Below, piece after piece: positions 8,389 through 17,505 of a DNA stretch of 21,519 nucleotides. The position numbers and the translations under genes are program-made. Origin of the DNA: Hypsibius dujardini (Eukaryota > Tardigrada > Eutardigrada > Parachela > Hypsibiidae); contig LRSR01002713.1 of assembly GCA_001579985.1 (NCBI GenBank), positions 1 to 21,519 of the forward strand, in the 5' to 3' direction. Position 1 is the stretch's first letter; the number at the start of each line of letters is the position of its first letter. The notes under the pieces are model-generated. The model had not been told where the DNA came from and ran no database searches. It saw only the letters and a list, made by a program, of their open reading frames with translations.

Positions 8389-10703
8389 CTATTCACAACA
8401 ATACTCGGCACCCAAACTAAATGCCTTTGAAATATAATTCTGTTTGAAATTTGGAGAAAGCAAACTACACATCCAGTTAATCAAAATCTGCGTGAGGTGG
8501 TGTTTAGTTGTAAGACCGAATTGGAGACCATCAAGTCCATCATTAATTTGAACGCTTACGTCCCATGCTGATTCCCAAAACGTAATTGGTGGTAATTCGC
8601 CCGCATTCTTCGACGAGAGAACTTTTCTTATTGCATCATTAAACAATTACATGTTCTTGTTCGTGAAGCCGACGTTAATGTTATCTACGTGTTCGAATTT
8701 CTTCTCATGCACTGCGCATTGCGGCAGCCAGATCATTTTTGTAGTTGCTGAAAGTTCCACGAGCACAGGATAGAGTTTTTCAAATTCTCTGCCAAGAACA
8801 TTGACAGCCATTAGGTAATACATGCACGCTAAAATGGTTCTTCCAATTTCTCACTTTGAGTATCTTTGCGCACAAGCATCCAGGGATACTCCTGTGCGAT
8901 GGCAGTCTCGCATCAGCCAGACACCAATCCCCATGACCAAGAGACTTGGCTTGAAATCCGACAAGATTAACTTTTTGAGATGATTCGTCAAGGGGCCGAA
9001 ACCGTCATCCATGTGAGAGAACCATTCGAACCATACATGGACTCCGGCCGACGGGTAGTACTTTCCGCTGGCAGCGTGTTTTTTGTAAAAAAGTGGATCA
9101 ACTATGGCTTCCCTGTTGGCTTGAAAGTCATAATCATTACCGGTGAGCTCCAGTATTAGGCCATCTCGTAGCTGACGTAATCGCGAATCCCCAATGAAGA
9201 TGATATATGGAGCGTTCGCAGTGACTACTAATAATTCTTGTAAGCATTCTATTGATTCACTGAAAACCAATCAGAAAACAACTGTAAAATATTCCCTAAA
9301 ACCTAATAGTAGCGAACTTGTTACACACGGTTCCTTTGTGGAAGCGCAATGTAAATTAACAGTTAATTAGCAAAACATGTAGACTAGAAATAAATCTTTC
9401 GTATTTGTGCTATGACCAAGACAATTACAAGACTACAGCAAACAGTTTAGCAATAAATGGCTAAAGAATAAAATGATAAAAACCTCAAAAAATTGGGCGA
9501 CGAGAGATTCATTCATTGAAAGGGAATCAATGAAATAATGAAGGCACAATAGGGAAAACAGAAGCGAAACACGGTGAGCAAACATTGTGTTTCTATGACA
9601 TTTTGTACCCGACATTGTGTCCGCAAAATTATGTCCGTTGGACGTTGAGTCCTCAGGACATTGCGTCTTTCGGATATTGTATGCCTTCCGTTAGACACTG
9701 TGTCTTTCTAACATAATGTCTCGTTCACCAGACGTAGTGTTCTCAATGACATTTTGTTTCACCAGTTACTATTTCACTTCAGCTGGGCATATTAATATGT
9801 ACTGCGGACTTTATATTCCATTTCTATCACTCAGTTAAAACAGTTTTATTTATTTATTCAGTGAACTACGTATTTGCAATTGTAAAAAAAAATTACTAAA
9901 CATCGCGCTTTCTTAAAAAATATTTTTTAAATTGACTTTCATTGTTAGAGTGAATGCTATAGTGAGTTAAGAAAATAGTATGTTACATTGTATGTAGAAC
10001 TTGAATCGTTGTTAAAGCTTTTAAAAGGGGCATAGCCCCCGTACTAACAATACAGTCTGTCTATAGTCTGGCAGTAAATCCACAACCAGAATGTCTGCGA
10101 ACAGTCTGTCTATCTGGCCGGAAAGCATTTGGCAACAGTACGTCCACAGTCAGAATGTCTCTACCTGGCCATAAAGTCTGTAAGGACAGAATGTCCACGG
10201 CCAGGATATCTATGGACAGAGTGAGATCGGACACGCAAAGGGGACACAATGTCTGGAAAACAGAATATCGGGGAATAAAACGTCGGTATGCCTAACACTG
10301 CGGACCCAAACGTATCAAAGATATTAAGGATTAAAATAGAGAAGATAAAGTGTAAACTATAATTTCGTCTTCGCACATACTTGTGAGAACGATAGCGGAT
10401 GCTGCAGCCAGCATTTGGCCTCCAGATGGTTGTCGCATCCATAGTGTTCCATTCTGCGGTTCCGGAATCAAACAGAGCCATACATCTTTCAACAAATCTG
10501 TCTGATCTGATTCGAATACCATTAATAATATACCAAGATCCATATACTACACATAAAATAATACTGATCATAAGTAGTAGCCGGGTCAGTCGTCTAAGTC
10601 GGACTAAATTTCTGATGAATTGAAGTCCTCTTAATAAGAGGGTTTTTGTGGACAAACGCTGCGGGGAAAGAGCGATTTGCAATTCAAATTCAACCGCTTC
10701 CAT
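8389..10703 (-). pseudogene. CASD1-like SGNH protein, copy 2, decaying (stop codon, lost catalytic His)
   Basis: The exons on the minus strand are 10703-10381, 9259-8855 and 8788-8389. All splice sites are intact (GTATGT/CAG, GTGAGA/CAG) and both introns are in phase 2, as in copies 1 and 3. The predicted protein has a membrane anchor at residues about 45-62, WRPNAGC, the nucleophile block FIGDSR (Ser133) and YCCE at the end. Two defects stand out. First, an in-frame TAA at 8649-8647 follows FTNKNM, where copy 3 has CAA (Gln) and copy 1 CAT. Second, the Asp-x-x-His motif reads DGLQFG, so the catalytic His is Gln (CAA at 8523-8521). The WSIK block has become WLMR, and WRPNAGC has one extra residue compared with the other copies. 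Intron 1 is 1.1 kb and holds a foldback-like array. I call it a recently dying gene. Readthrough or a non-catalytic role is less likely but possible. Confidence 0.75.
9577..10290. repeat. Foldback-like inverted minisatellite in intron 1 of copy 2
   Basis: The left arm (about 9577-9765) repeats units like GACATTGTGTCC at 14-16-bp spacing, with some longer gaps. The right arm (about 10045-10290) has the reverse complement form, for example GGACAGAATGTCCACGG and GGACACAATGTCTGG. The roughly 280-bp centre is AT-rich and non-repetitive. The arms are degenerate, but the orientation switch is clear. The layout matches the element at 4441-5580 although the unit sequence and length differ. No outer inverted ends or target duplication were found. 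Open frames overlapping it are repeat artefacts. Confidence 0.55.
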
Positions 10704-12213
10704 ATAGCCGAATATTTTGCTACACGTTGATATCCAGTTAAGAGGCTATTGACATACTTAGCATTCTTTTCCAGTAACTCAGCCTTCAATTAGGCTCAGT
10801 CAGGGTAAAACAAGACATGCACAAATGTTTGTCCCCATTCATCTCACAGGGCATGAAAACCCCCTTTACCAGGAACAACTTTCGACCGTCCTAGATCTGA
10901 AAGATGGACATATATTCCACAAAATACTATATGAACTTGGAAGAATCACCTCAACCCATTACAATGCGTCTGTGCTGCTCAGTGTATTACATTTGCCCCC
11001 GAAATGAACGGTCCTACGGTCACGATTGACGCACATTCAACAAACGACAGCGGTTGCATGATTTCCACCTTCTAACAAAATTAAATGCTTCAGGAACCAC
11101 AATTACCTCAAGGATTAATTATATTACTTCTTGTGCAATTTTTTAAGTTAGCCGTCCCTTTCGGGCAAACGTGTAGCCTGTGTTATGAGTGAATGCTTTG
11201 GGACTGATAGATTCGAAAACATTTTCACGGGTATTCATGATCCGGAGCTGAGTAACATTCTAGTTTAAGTGGATCCATGTCAAGAACCGAAGTAAATGTC
11301 GCGTCGAAATTAAAAATTAGACCTCAGGCATAGGTGTACGCCATAATACGTGGATGTCATAGCATTGTTCAAGACCCCTTGTGCAGGGCGTTCTGTTTAA
11401 AAATATGAGAATTGTATCACGTTCTTTCCGTTCCCCTTTGTACGTTATCATAACTTACTCTCTCGTGAAAAGCCAGAACCAGTCCTGGGGATGGCTGATG
11501 AACTTTTTGTAGTCTTTGCCTCAAAAACCATATTGGATTGGGCCTATGGGTTCAAATTCAAGCAATCCCGTTTAGGAACTATGTAAGCATGCCGTACATT
11601 CAGTGAGGTATTGATAAAGGATCCCTCATATTTTCTTTTAATTAAGGTTGCCATGACTATTCCAGATTCGATGGAACGATAACAGGTTCCGTGGAGAGCC
11701 TTTTTCTCAAGGAAAAAGCAGATCGTCTTACCATAATTTCCGTGTAAGATTGTGGTATTGATGCTTGTCAAAAACCTGTCAGAGTATAGGTTATTCTTCG
11801 GGAACTTGAACCACCGATTATTCGTGGGCGGTCAGTCATCATACCTGTGCGTGCGTCCGATGTTCATGATCCTGAGCGTATCTTTACGGCCTTGATCATC
11901 GAAACGCAAGATAAACTTCTAATTATTTCTATTTGTATGTGCCTTCCTTGCTAGGTTTAGATGGAATTCCAGGTGCGAATGAAACCCCATGTATTTTGTC
12001 AAAAACATTTCTCTAGTTAAATTTTGGCGTATTAATCGGATAACGACCGGTAGAAAGGACCTGATGTGATTTCAGCGCGGATAATGTTTGTGCCTGTCAA
12101 ATCTGCGATTCCTAAAAGATCAGTATTTTTTAATAATTACAAATATATTTGCTTTTGATGTTCGAAATCAATTGTGTTAAAAATAACGTACTGGCATAGT
12201 ACGAAACATATTG
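10704..12213. other. Intergenic region, no recognised gene
   Basis: This 1.5-kb stretch contains the presumed promoter of CASD1-like copy 2 and otherwise nothing I recognise. Short open frames (10825-11007 on plus, 11771-11544 on minus) have no known motif. Confidence 0.4.
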
Positions 12214-12221
12214 TTTGAGAT

Positions 12222-12400
12222 CAGTGGCGGATTGAGGCCAACCGGAGAGAATGGGAAGCCTGATGGAGGAGGTGGCAACAAAAATCCTCCCCCTAGCCGA
12301 GTCGGGGTAGGCCCCATCTGCTCTGCGAGGCGCAAAGTCATTTTGTACACCAGAGGGGGGGGGGCAACGGCTCGGTGGCCCAACTCTCAATTCGCCACTG
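12222..12400. mobile_element. hAT-like MITE, 179 bp
   Basis: The terminal inverted repeats are CAGTGGCGGATTGAG at the left end and CTCAATTCGCCACTG at the right end, with 14 of 15 positions matching. The flanks TTTGAGAT (12214-12221) and ATTCAGAT (12401-12408) match at 6 of 8 positions, as expected for an aged 8-bp target duplication of the hAT superfamily. CAGTG-type ends are common in hAT-derived MITEs. The interior is GC-rich compared with its surroundings and holds a run of ten G (12355-12364). It has no coding capacity. Confidence 0.75.
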
Positions 12401-12504
12401 ATTCAGATCAGCTTGGCCCAGCGCACAATTATGTTAGTCGTACTTCGGTTTTTTTTGTGCAATTTTTAAGTGCCTTCACGTTTCGCACGGCCGGAGTGGG
12501 CAGA

Positions 12505-12730
12505 TGATGAGATCACTCCATTGTATGATTTGCTTCATCGAATTTTATTCGACCTCAACTGGGTCTCCTTAGCGTCAGACAATCTAAACTGTAGGGCAGC
12601 GGAGCATTTAAAAGAATGTAGCTTTTTGGGTGTCTTGAAAAGTGTACGATTTAAAAGAACTTCAAATACATTCCTTCTGCCGGAGATGGTTCGCCTGAGA
12701 TGGAAATCCAGCGGCTGGGAGCTCTTCTGA
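12505..12730 (+). other. Candidate coding relic with LYDLLHRILF motif
   Basis: This stretch is open to a TGA at 12728-12730. Its peptide LYDLLHRILFDLNWV followed by NC resembles the candidate exon at 767-966. No start, splice sites or family could be assigned. It sits between the hAT-like MITE and the METTL24-like hairpins, so it may be a fragment carried by rearrangement. Confidence 0.2.
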
Positions 12731-12737
12731 ATAACCC

Positions 12738-12897
12738 GAGCGAGACTGCTTGTCGAACAAAACAAGCTCTCGGCGGTGTCTGGTACCACATCAACTAGTT
12801 TTGAAGTTTATCAAGGCAAAGCCAATATGCACCATCCAAGTTGATGTGGTACCAGACACCGCTTACAGCTTGTTTTGTTCGACAAGCAGTCTCGCTC
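12738..12897. repeat. Hairpin 1: 59-bp inverted arms
   Basis: The arms are 12738-12796 and 12839-12897, matching at 56 of 59 positions; the three mismatches cluster near the middle. The 42-bp loop (12797-12838) contains GTTTATCAAGGC and continues to CACCATCC, the same sequence that forms the loop of the adjacent, larger hairpin. The arms do not match any gene I recognise. Confidence 0.85.
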
Positions 12898-13133
12898 ATT
12901 AGCTCTTACGAAGCTGGTATTGGTAGCTATACCAGTTTTATGGAGACATTGTCGCTCCCCTCTCTGTGTTGACTTGGTCCCAGCAGTGGGATCAAACGCA
13001 TGAACTTCACAGCCGTTTTCATGCAATGCGTCACCAAAGCTCCAGTCTTCTCGTACTCCAAACTCATAAACCAAGCAAGTCTTCTTGGTGATAGCGTTTT
13101 GCAGTTTATCAAGGCAAAGCCAATATGCACCAT
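12897..13133 (-). pseudogene. METTL24-like methyltransferase fragment, left hairpin arm
   Basis: Read on the minus strand from about 13133, the frame gives DGAYWLCLD, then KTCLVYEFG, then DWSFGDAL, then GCEVHAFDPT. This is the start of the methyltransferase fold of METTL24-type proteins (Methyltransf_22), with the glycine-poor motif I and the acidic E-V-H-x-F-D-P motif II. It breaks off at 12897, where the homology is replaced by hairpin 1 sequence. The family's HWYH-like block is changed to QCLH. No start, upstream exon or C-terminal half is attached, so this is a partial gene. The family includes secretory-pathway type II proteins; the substrate is unknown. A transmembrane exon pair on the same strand at 14339-13785 could be its former 5' end, but that is a guess. 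Confidence 0.65.
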
Positions 13134-13334
13134 CCGCTATCACTAAGAAGACTTGCTTGGTTTATGAGTTTGGAATACGAAAAGACTGGGGCTTTGGTGA
13201 CGCATTGCATGAAAACAGCTGTGAAGTTCATGCGTTTGATCCCACTGCTGGGACCAAGTCAACACAGAAAGGGGAGCGACACTGGTACCACAAAACCGGT
13301 ATAGCTACCAATACCAGCTTCGTAAGAACTGATG
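12897..13334. repeat. Hairpin 2: 200-bp inverted arms made of METTL24-like sequence
   Basis: The arms are 12897-13096 and 13135-13334 with about 14 mismatches in 200 (roughly 93% identity by eye, mostly transitions). The 38-bp loop is 13097-13134. The duplicated part is methyltransferase coding sequence, so the inversion copied an exon fragment back to back. The number of differences speaks against a fresh sequencing or assembly foldback. Confidence 0.85.
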
Positions 13335-13410
13335 GGGACGTGGATACGTTCAATCAGATATGACAACGACTTGCACACGTTGGCAGAAAGATTGACATCA
13401 AGAAGATGGA
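13136..13410 (+). pseudogene. METTL24-like methyltransferase fragment, right hairpin arm
   Basis: The frame from 13136 gives KTCLVYEFG, DWGFGDAL, CEVHAFDPT and the family-typical HWYHKTGIA. It runs 90 bp or so beyond the end of the inverted arm. A TGA at 13361-13363 interrupts it, after which the same frame resumes with QRLAHVGRKIDIKK. That resembles the family's conserved L-G-H...-I-D-x-L-K segment just before the next fold strand, here with one residue missing. It therefore holds more of the parent exon than the left arm does, but it is dead. It has no start and no splice sites that I can place. Confidence 0.65.
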
Positions 13411-13534
13411 AAAATCGTTTTTGTTCTATAAATATGAATTTAGATTGACGTAAATAATTATCGCTATTATTCGATGGTAAATTCATGTTTTAAATCCTTG
13501 GCTGTAGCAGCTCAAACCGCAAAGTCGCAGCACA

Positions 13535-13612
13535 AGCTGTCTGTCTGTCTGTTTTTCAGTACGTATGTCGGTCGGTTTGTCTGTCTTGTCTATATTTTTT
13601 GCCTGTCTGCAT
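13535..13612 (+). repeat. Degenerate GTCT microsatellite
   Basis: A GTCTGTCTGTCTG core is followed by spaced GTCG/GTCT/CTGT units. It is the same repeat class as at 2342-2466. Confidence 0.6.
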
Positions 13613-13784
13613 GCACCAGCAAGTACCAAACTTTAATTTTAGCATTTAATTGTGGGTACTTTTGTACATGCAAGCAAATCCGTTCTTTGCAGTGCAAGGG
13701 TTCACAATCGTGATCTCTGTCCTGCTGTGGCATTTGTTACGAAGTCCAAAAGCCACTACAAGCTGTTTTAATTTGATTTATGTG

Positions 13785-14339
13785 TTAACACAAATCCTTC
13801 GTGCAGTCTCCATTACATCCTTGATCGTCGCAAATAATGACGGGATGTGTGCCGTTTGGGGGACGCAGCGGTTTGGTACAGTCTAATTGTTTGTTCATTT
13901 CCATGAGACGATTTACGCTGTTAATTTGAAATGCGATTGCAATATCGACGCACATTTCGCAAGAGTACGAGCTAGTACAATATTTTCCTTTGCCTTGTTC
14001 TGGATTTGGTTTGGATGTGCCAACTAGATCTATGGAAGGATAGAGTACTGAATCACGCGACCGACAAATAAAGTAGAATATTTTTGACAACTCATTTTTT
14101 ATGTAAGATAAGTGCTAACATTTATTATTTACAGTTTTTATCATGTCTTCGCTGTTCGTCCGCCGAAGCCGCATAGGGTAGATGTTAGTCCAAGTATTTA
14201 CCTTGTTTTTGTTTCCGTAAATCACTGACAAAGTGACGAAAGTTATCATTAACATAATGACGCAGATGAAAGTTGACGCGGAACCATGCCGCAACACAAA
14301 GCGAAATATTCGACTAGCACATAATGGCTTCTGATCCAC
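13785..14339 (-). CDS. Possible small type II membrane protein, 2 exons, unknown family
   Basis: Exon 1 starts at ATG 14339 and encodes a basic N-terminus, then a hydrophobic segment at residues about 21-42 (FICVIMLMITFVTLSVIYG), which would act as a signal anchor. Exon 2 (14090-13785) encodes a Cys-rich region with KYCTSSYSCEMCVD and ends CTKDLC-stop. Two donors fit the same phase-0 acceptor at 14092-14091. The first, AAG|GTAAAT (14201), gives a 111-bp intron and 147 aa. The second, ACT|GTAAAT (14132), gives a 42-bp intron and 170 aa. I do not recognise the family. It lies on the same strand as, and upstream of, the METTL24-like fragment at 13133-12897. It may be the anchor exon of that broken gene rather than a gene of its own. 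Confidence 0.4.
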
Positions 14340-15551
14340 AGATTTGTAAAAGCCAATTTCGCCAAATCAACTCTCGCGTCAATCATGTTAGAGACTGAAG
14401 AAACCTGCTAGAATTGTAGCGCAGTTGTTGTGGATTTTCTTAGTGTAGACTCAATTAGGCCTTCCGGGTTCAATATTGAAGTCGCGTTGAATTTAGCCGC
14501 GAGAGGTGTGCTGTAAAAGTGCATGCTCCACATAAACATCAGTATATCTCTAGAGCAGATAACAGCACGAAACGCAAAGAAACCTCAAATCTAAACGCTA
14601 GCTATGAAAAATCACTTGAAAACCTTCTTGTGGCAATTTTCTTGTGGTAACCATGTTCTATGAGGCACGATCAAAGTCTAAAAGTTACTATGGAAATGGG
14701 CTGCCTAAACGGCTTTGGAGGAGTAAGGTGTTTTATTTTGGTATATAAATTTATCAGGAACGTGGTTCTTGTGTGCGAAATCCAAGGTACTGGATTTAAG
14801 ACTTTATTGCGATACTTAAATTCTTAAACACATATCATTATTGCTCTGATCAGGGATGTGAGAATCTTAGATGACCTCAAATAACTCAAGCAGAATAAGA
14901 TGGATATAGTCGCTTTCAAAGCTCTTAAACGCTTGTTGCCAGCGCGGAACAGTCGGACTTCTGTTTGCAATAAGGAAGCAGATGATTTCACCTTTTGTTT
15001 TCTAAAAACTTAAATATGCAATTAAGAGCGCACATGCTATTTAGAATTTGCCTCTGGCAACCATTAGTTTTGTGCACGGAAAGGCTTGGCGTTATTGTGT
15101 AACGCGCATACATGACTCAAAAACAATTGCAATACGGTTTTCCGTAATGTGAAAGCACTGATTGTGATGATCAGAGGCCAAAGCCGCAGCCGAAAAGACT
15201 TGAATCTCATTCGGCAAACAGGTTTTGTAACGAAAATTAGATCAGCACCAGCTGACCTGCACTCGTGCTGTTGACAAACATTTCTTCTTTACTCTCTTTC
15301 GTCATTATACTGTATCTTTGAAACTTGCCAGTTGTAGACATTTCAATACATTAATATAATAACACAAATGCAAATGTTGGTTATTTAGTGTAGAAAAACT
15401 GGTGCGCAATAGGCCCATGACTACCAACCAACTAGCTGATATTATAACAAAACACACGAACCACCCAATGTATAGTTGCAGTACTACACACTGTGCGCAG
15501 TAATAACGACATGACAGACTCTTCTTTAATATGGAGATCCAAAGACGGCCT
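14340..15551. other. Intergenic region, no recognised gene
   Basis: No conserved coding sequence, repeat or RNA gene was recognised. A 38-codon open frame around 14900-15012 has no family match that I know. Confidence 0.4.
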
Positions 15552-17505
15552 TCAGATTCTGTCCACTCTTGGCTGTAGCTCGGACGCTAGCGCCGTGCCT
15601 CGAAGCTCCGGCATTTTGGGCAACTTTTCTTCTATGTCATCATATCGGTAATGGAGAAGTACCGTCTCTTCCGGTGGCGGACTTTTATCAATGGCATTCT
15701 CGATCCCATCAATGGAAACCTTGTCATCCTGAACGTAGAGTTTGAATTTCGGTACGATATGAACTGAAATTACATCAACGAATTGACCACGGCAGATCTA
15801 TTTTGAACGCCACCCGCGACGCTCTACTCTGCATGAACGTTTAGTAATCCGAGCAGTACGCAACGTCGGCACCCCAGTCAGATGGTGAAAAGAGTCAACA
15901 TATCTGGCATCACGATCCATAAAAGCATTGTGAATCATGGCGTAATTAGATGTGCAGTTTCGCGTGATGCTTGCGAATGTCGCAATGTACTCGTCCGAAT
16001 CCGCCGTTTGGGCAGAGCAGAAACATGATGAAAAGTGGTAATTAAGTGATATGACAAGTCTACAAGCTGTGCTACGGAAAACAAATCAGTAAAAACGGAG
16101 GGTAAGGCGAAATCAAGTAAAAAATAGTTTACACTTCTACGTAATATGCTTGTCAACTCTCGTGTTCCTCTTCCTATCATGTTAATAAAAAATTGTTCAC
16201 CTTCAATTTTGTTACGTGCCAATAAGCTAGAGCAAAGGCGTTACCCCCTAGAAAACTAGGAAGTCAATCAAAAAAGAATATATATGCCGTTTAAGGTCCT
16301 TGCAAGTCGGAACCAGGACCCCCAAATGAAAGGCCCAGGGATAGGCAAAGGAAAAAATGTATTGTCCAAAATCGAACCCAAAACTCAGGCAATTTGTCCT
16401 GATCATTTCGAAACTTGCGGGTTTGTGGGAGCTGATTTCCAAGGCCCCCGGTATTTTAGCATTGTTATTAATACTTATTTTTCCATCAATTTGTACCATT
16501 CTTGAATGTTTCCAACCTGCACTTTGTGTTAATACTAGGGTGCGTATACTAATCACAAATTTGTTGGAAAAATTAAGGTTTCTGAAATGATTTGAAATCT
16601 CGGGGGACCCGTGGAAATCAGGCCTCACAAGTTTCAAAATGATCATAAATAAAAGGTCCAATTTGAGTTCAATTTTGAAACAAATTCCTTTTGCCCTCTG
16701 TCTACCCCATGGCCCATGAGGGATCCTAGTTCCAACTTATAAGGAGCTTCTGTGTAGGCCCCATGATGTGCAGTAAATCGGGGTGCATAATAATTTCAAT
16801 CGGTATGTAAATGCTCACGCCCTATAAGAAATAAACAAGCTTGCGAATTCCACTGTCATAATTTTTAAGCTCAGATTTAGCTTACTTACTAACAATGGTA
16901 TAATAATAATGCTGAGCGGTTTTTATAACGCAGTCATGAGTACTAGCGATTTTTCCGTCAATAATGACCCTCTTCGCGCTGGTTTTGCCAAACGGCAGAA
17001 CCCAGTGTGTCAGATGCAAGACTCTTACCTTTTCATAGTGCCGCAACACCTCCATGGTCTTTCAAAAATACCACGAGTTAATAAAAAAAATGTGAGGCAC
17101 CCATAAGTCTGTAGTAATCGATAAATTCGACCACCGCTGCCGGTTTTTGATTGTAATTGCCGAAGATCTGATTACAATGGGCGAACGTGAAGAGTTTCGG
17201 CGGTTTGGCTGGGACTTTAGGGGCATATGAAATACCAATTGACTAGACCTCTTCCCTTTCTTACAGATCATACTAAGCGAAGGCATATTAATGGCGCGCC
17301 TAGAGAGTGGGCAACAGTGCCGTGCAGCAACTATGCTAAACCCTCTCGGATCGCTAGCTGGTAATAGCTCCATTTTCCCACCTACTGTGATATTGAGACG
17401 TGGATCATTGGAATCGAAGTAACGACAGTTACAGATTGCATTTTCAAGATTATGCTTATCCACAAGCATAAAAAAGTGCATTTCGGGACTTGGGTTCCCA
17501 TTGCA
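15552..17505 (-). pseudogene. GT92-type (DUF23) glycosyltransferase pseudogene
   Basis: Three minus-strand exon pieces join in frame. Piece A (open from 17505 to 17265) has CNCRYFDSND and CCPLSRRAINMP, the Cys-rich stem before the GT92 domain. Piece B (17214-16890; intron of 50 bp, phase 1) has HCNQIFGNYN, VVEFIDYYRLMGASHFF, MEVLRHYEK, HWVLPFG and the DC of the sugar-binding region. Piece C (about 16006-15552) has DSDEYI (the D-x-D-E metal site), then GWRSK, VHIVPKF and VLLHYRYDD, the typical GT92 ending, and stops at TGA 15554-15552. The lesions are as follows. Eight A (plus strand, 17083-17090) shift the frame after HFF. A TGA at 17064-17062 follows in the new frame. A TAG at 15800-15798 stands where GT92 proteins usually have an aromatic or aliphatic residue after RSK. 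The acceptor before DSDEY reads AAA instead of AG. Upstream exons (perhaps near 17736-17600) could not be resolved. Functional members transfer sugars, such as galactose, in the Golgi. Confidence 0.7.
16295..16747. mobile_element. 450-bp palindromic element in GT92 pseudogene intron
   Basis: The left arm is about 16295-16494 and the right arm about 16553-16747, read in opposite directions. Matching blocks include GGTCCTTGCAAGTCGGAACC with GCTCCTTATAAGTTGGAACT. Further blocks are TGATCATTTCGAAACTTG with TGATCATTTTGAAACTTG, and CTGATTTCCAAGGCCCCCGG with CTGATTTCCACGGGTCCCCC. Identity is roughly 70-75% with small gaps. The centre is about 58 bp. I see no transposase and no convincing target duplication. 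The open frames crossing it are by-products of the palindrome. It lies between the pieces of the GT92 gene that hold the stem/N-terminal part and the DSDEY part. Confidence 0.7.

Noticed and set aside
12130-12507. Gly/Pro-rich open frames near 12200-12500
   Set aside because: They cover the hAT-like MITE including its G run and terminal repeats, so they are not genes.
12738-13334. Hairpins as an artefact of amplification or assembly
   Set aside because: The 200-bp arms differ at about 14 positions and the 59-bp arms at 3, too many for a fresh artefact. Long reads would still be needed to be certain.
15935-16222. A 95-codon minus-strand open frame reading LVDLSYHLITTFHH
   Set aside because: It is in a different frame from the GT92 DSDEYI segment and loses to it, since only the latter has family motifs.
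16248-16661. Open frames on both strands between the GT92 pieces
   Set aside because: They lie almost wholly in the palindromic element. The mirror-image frames arise from the inverted arms.
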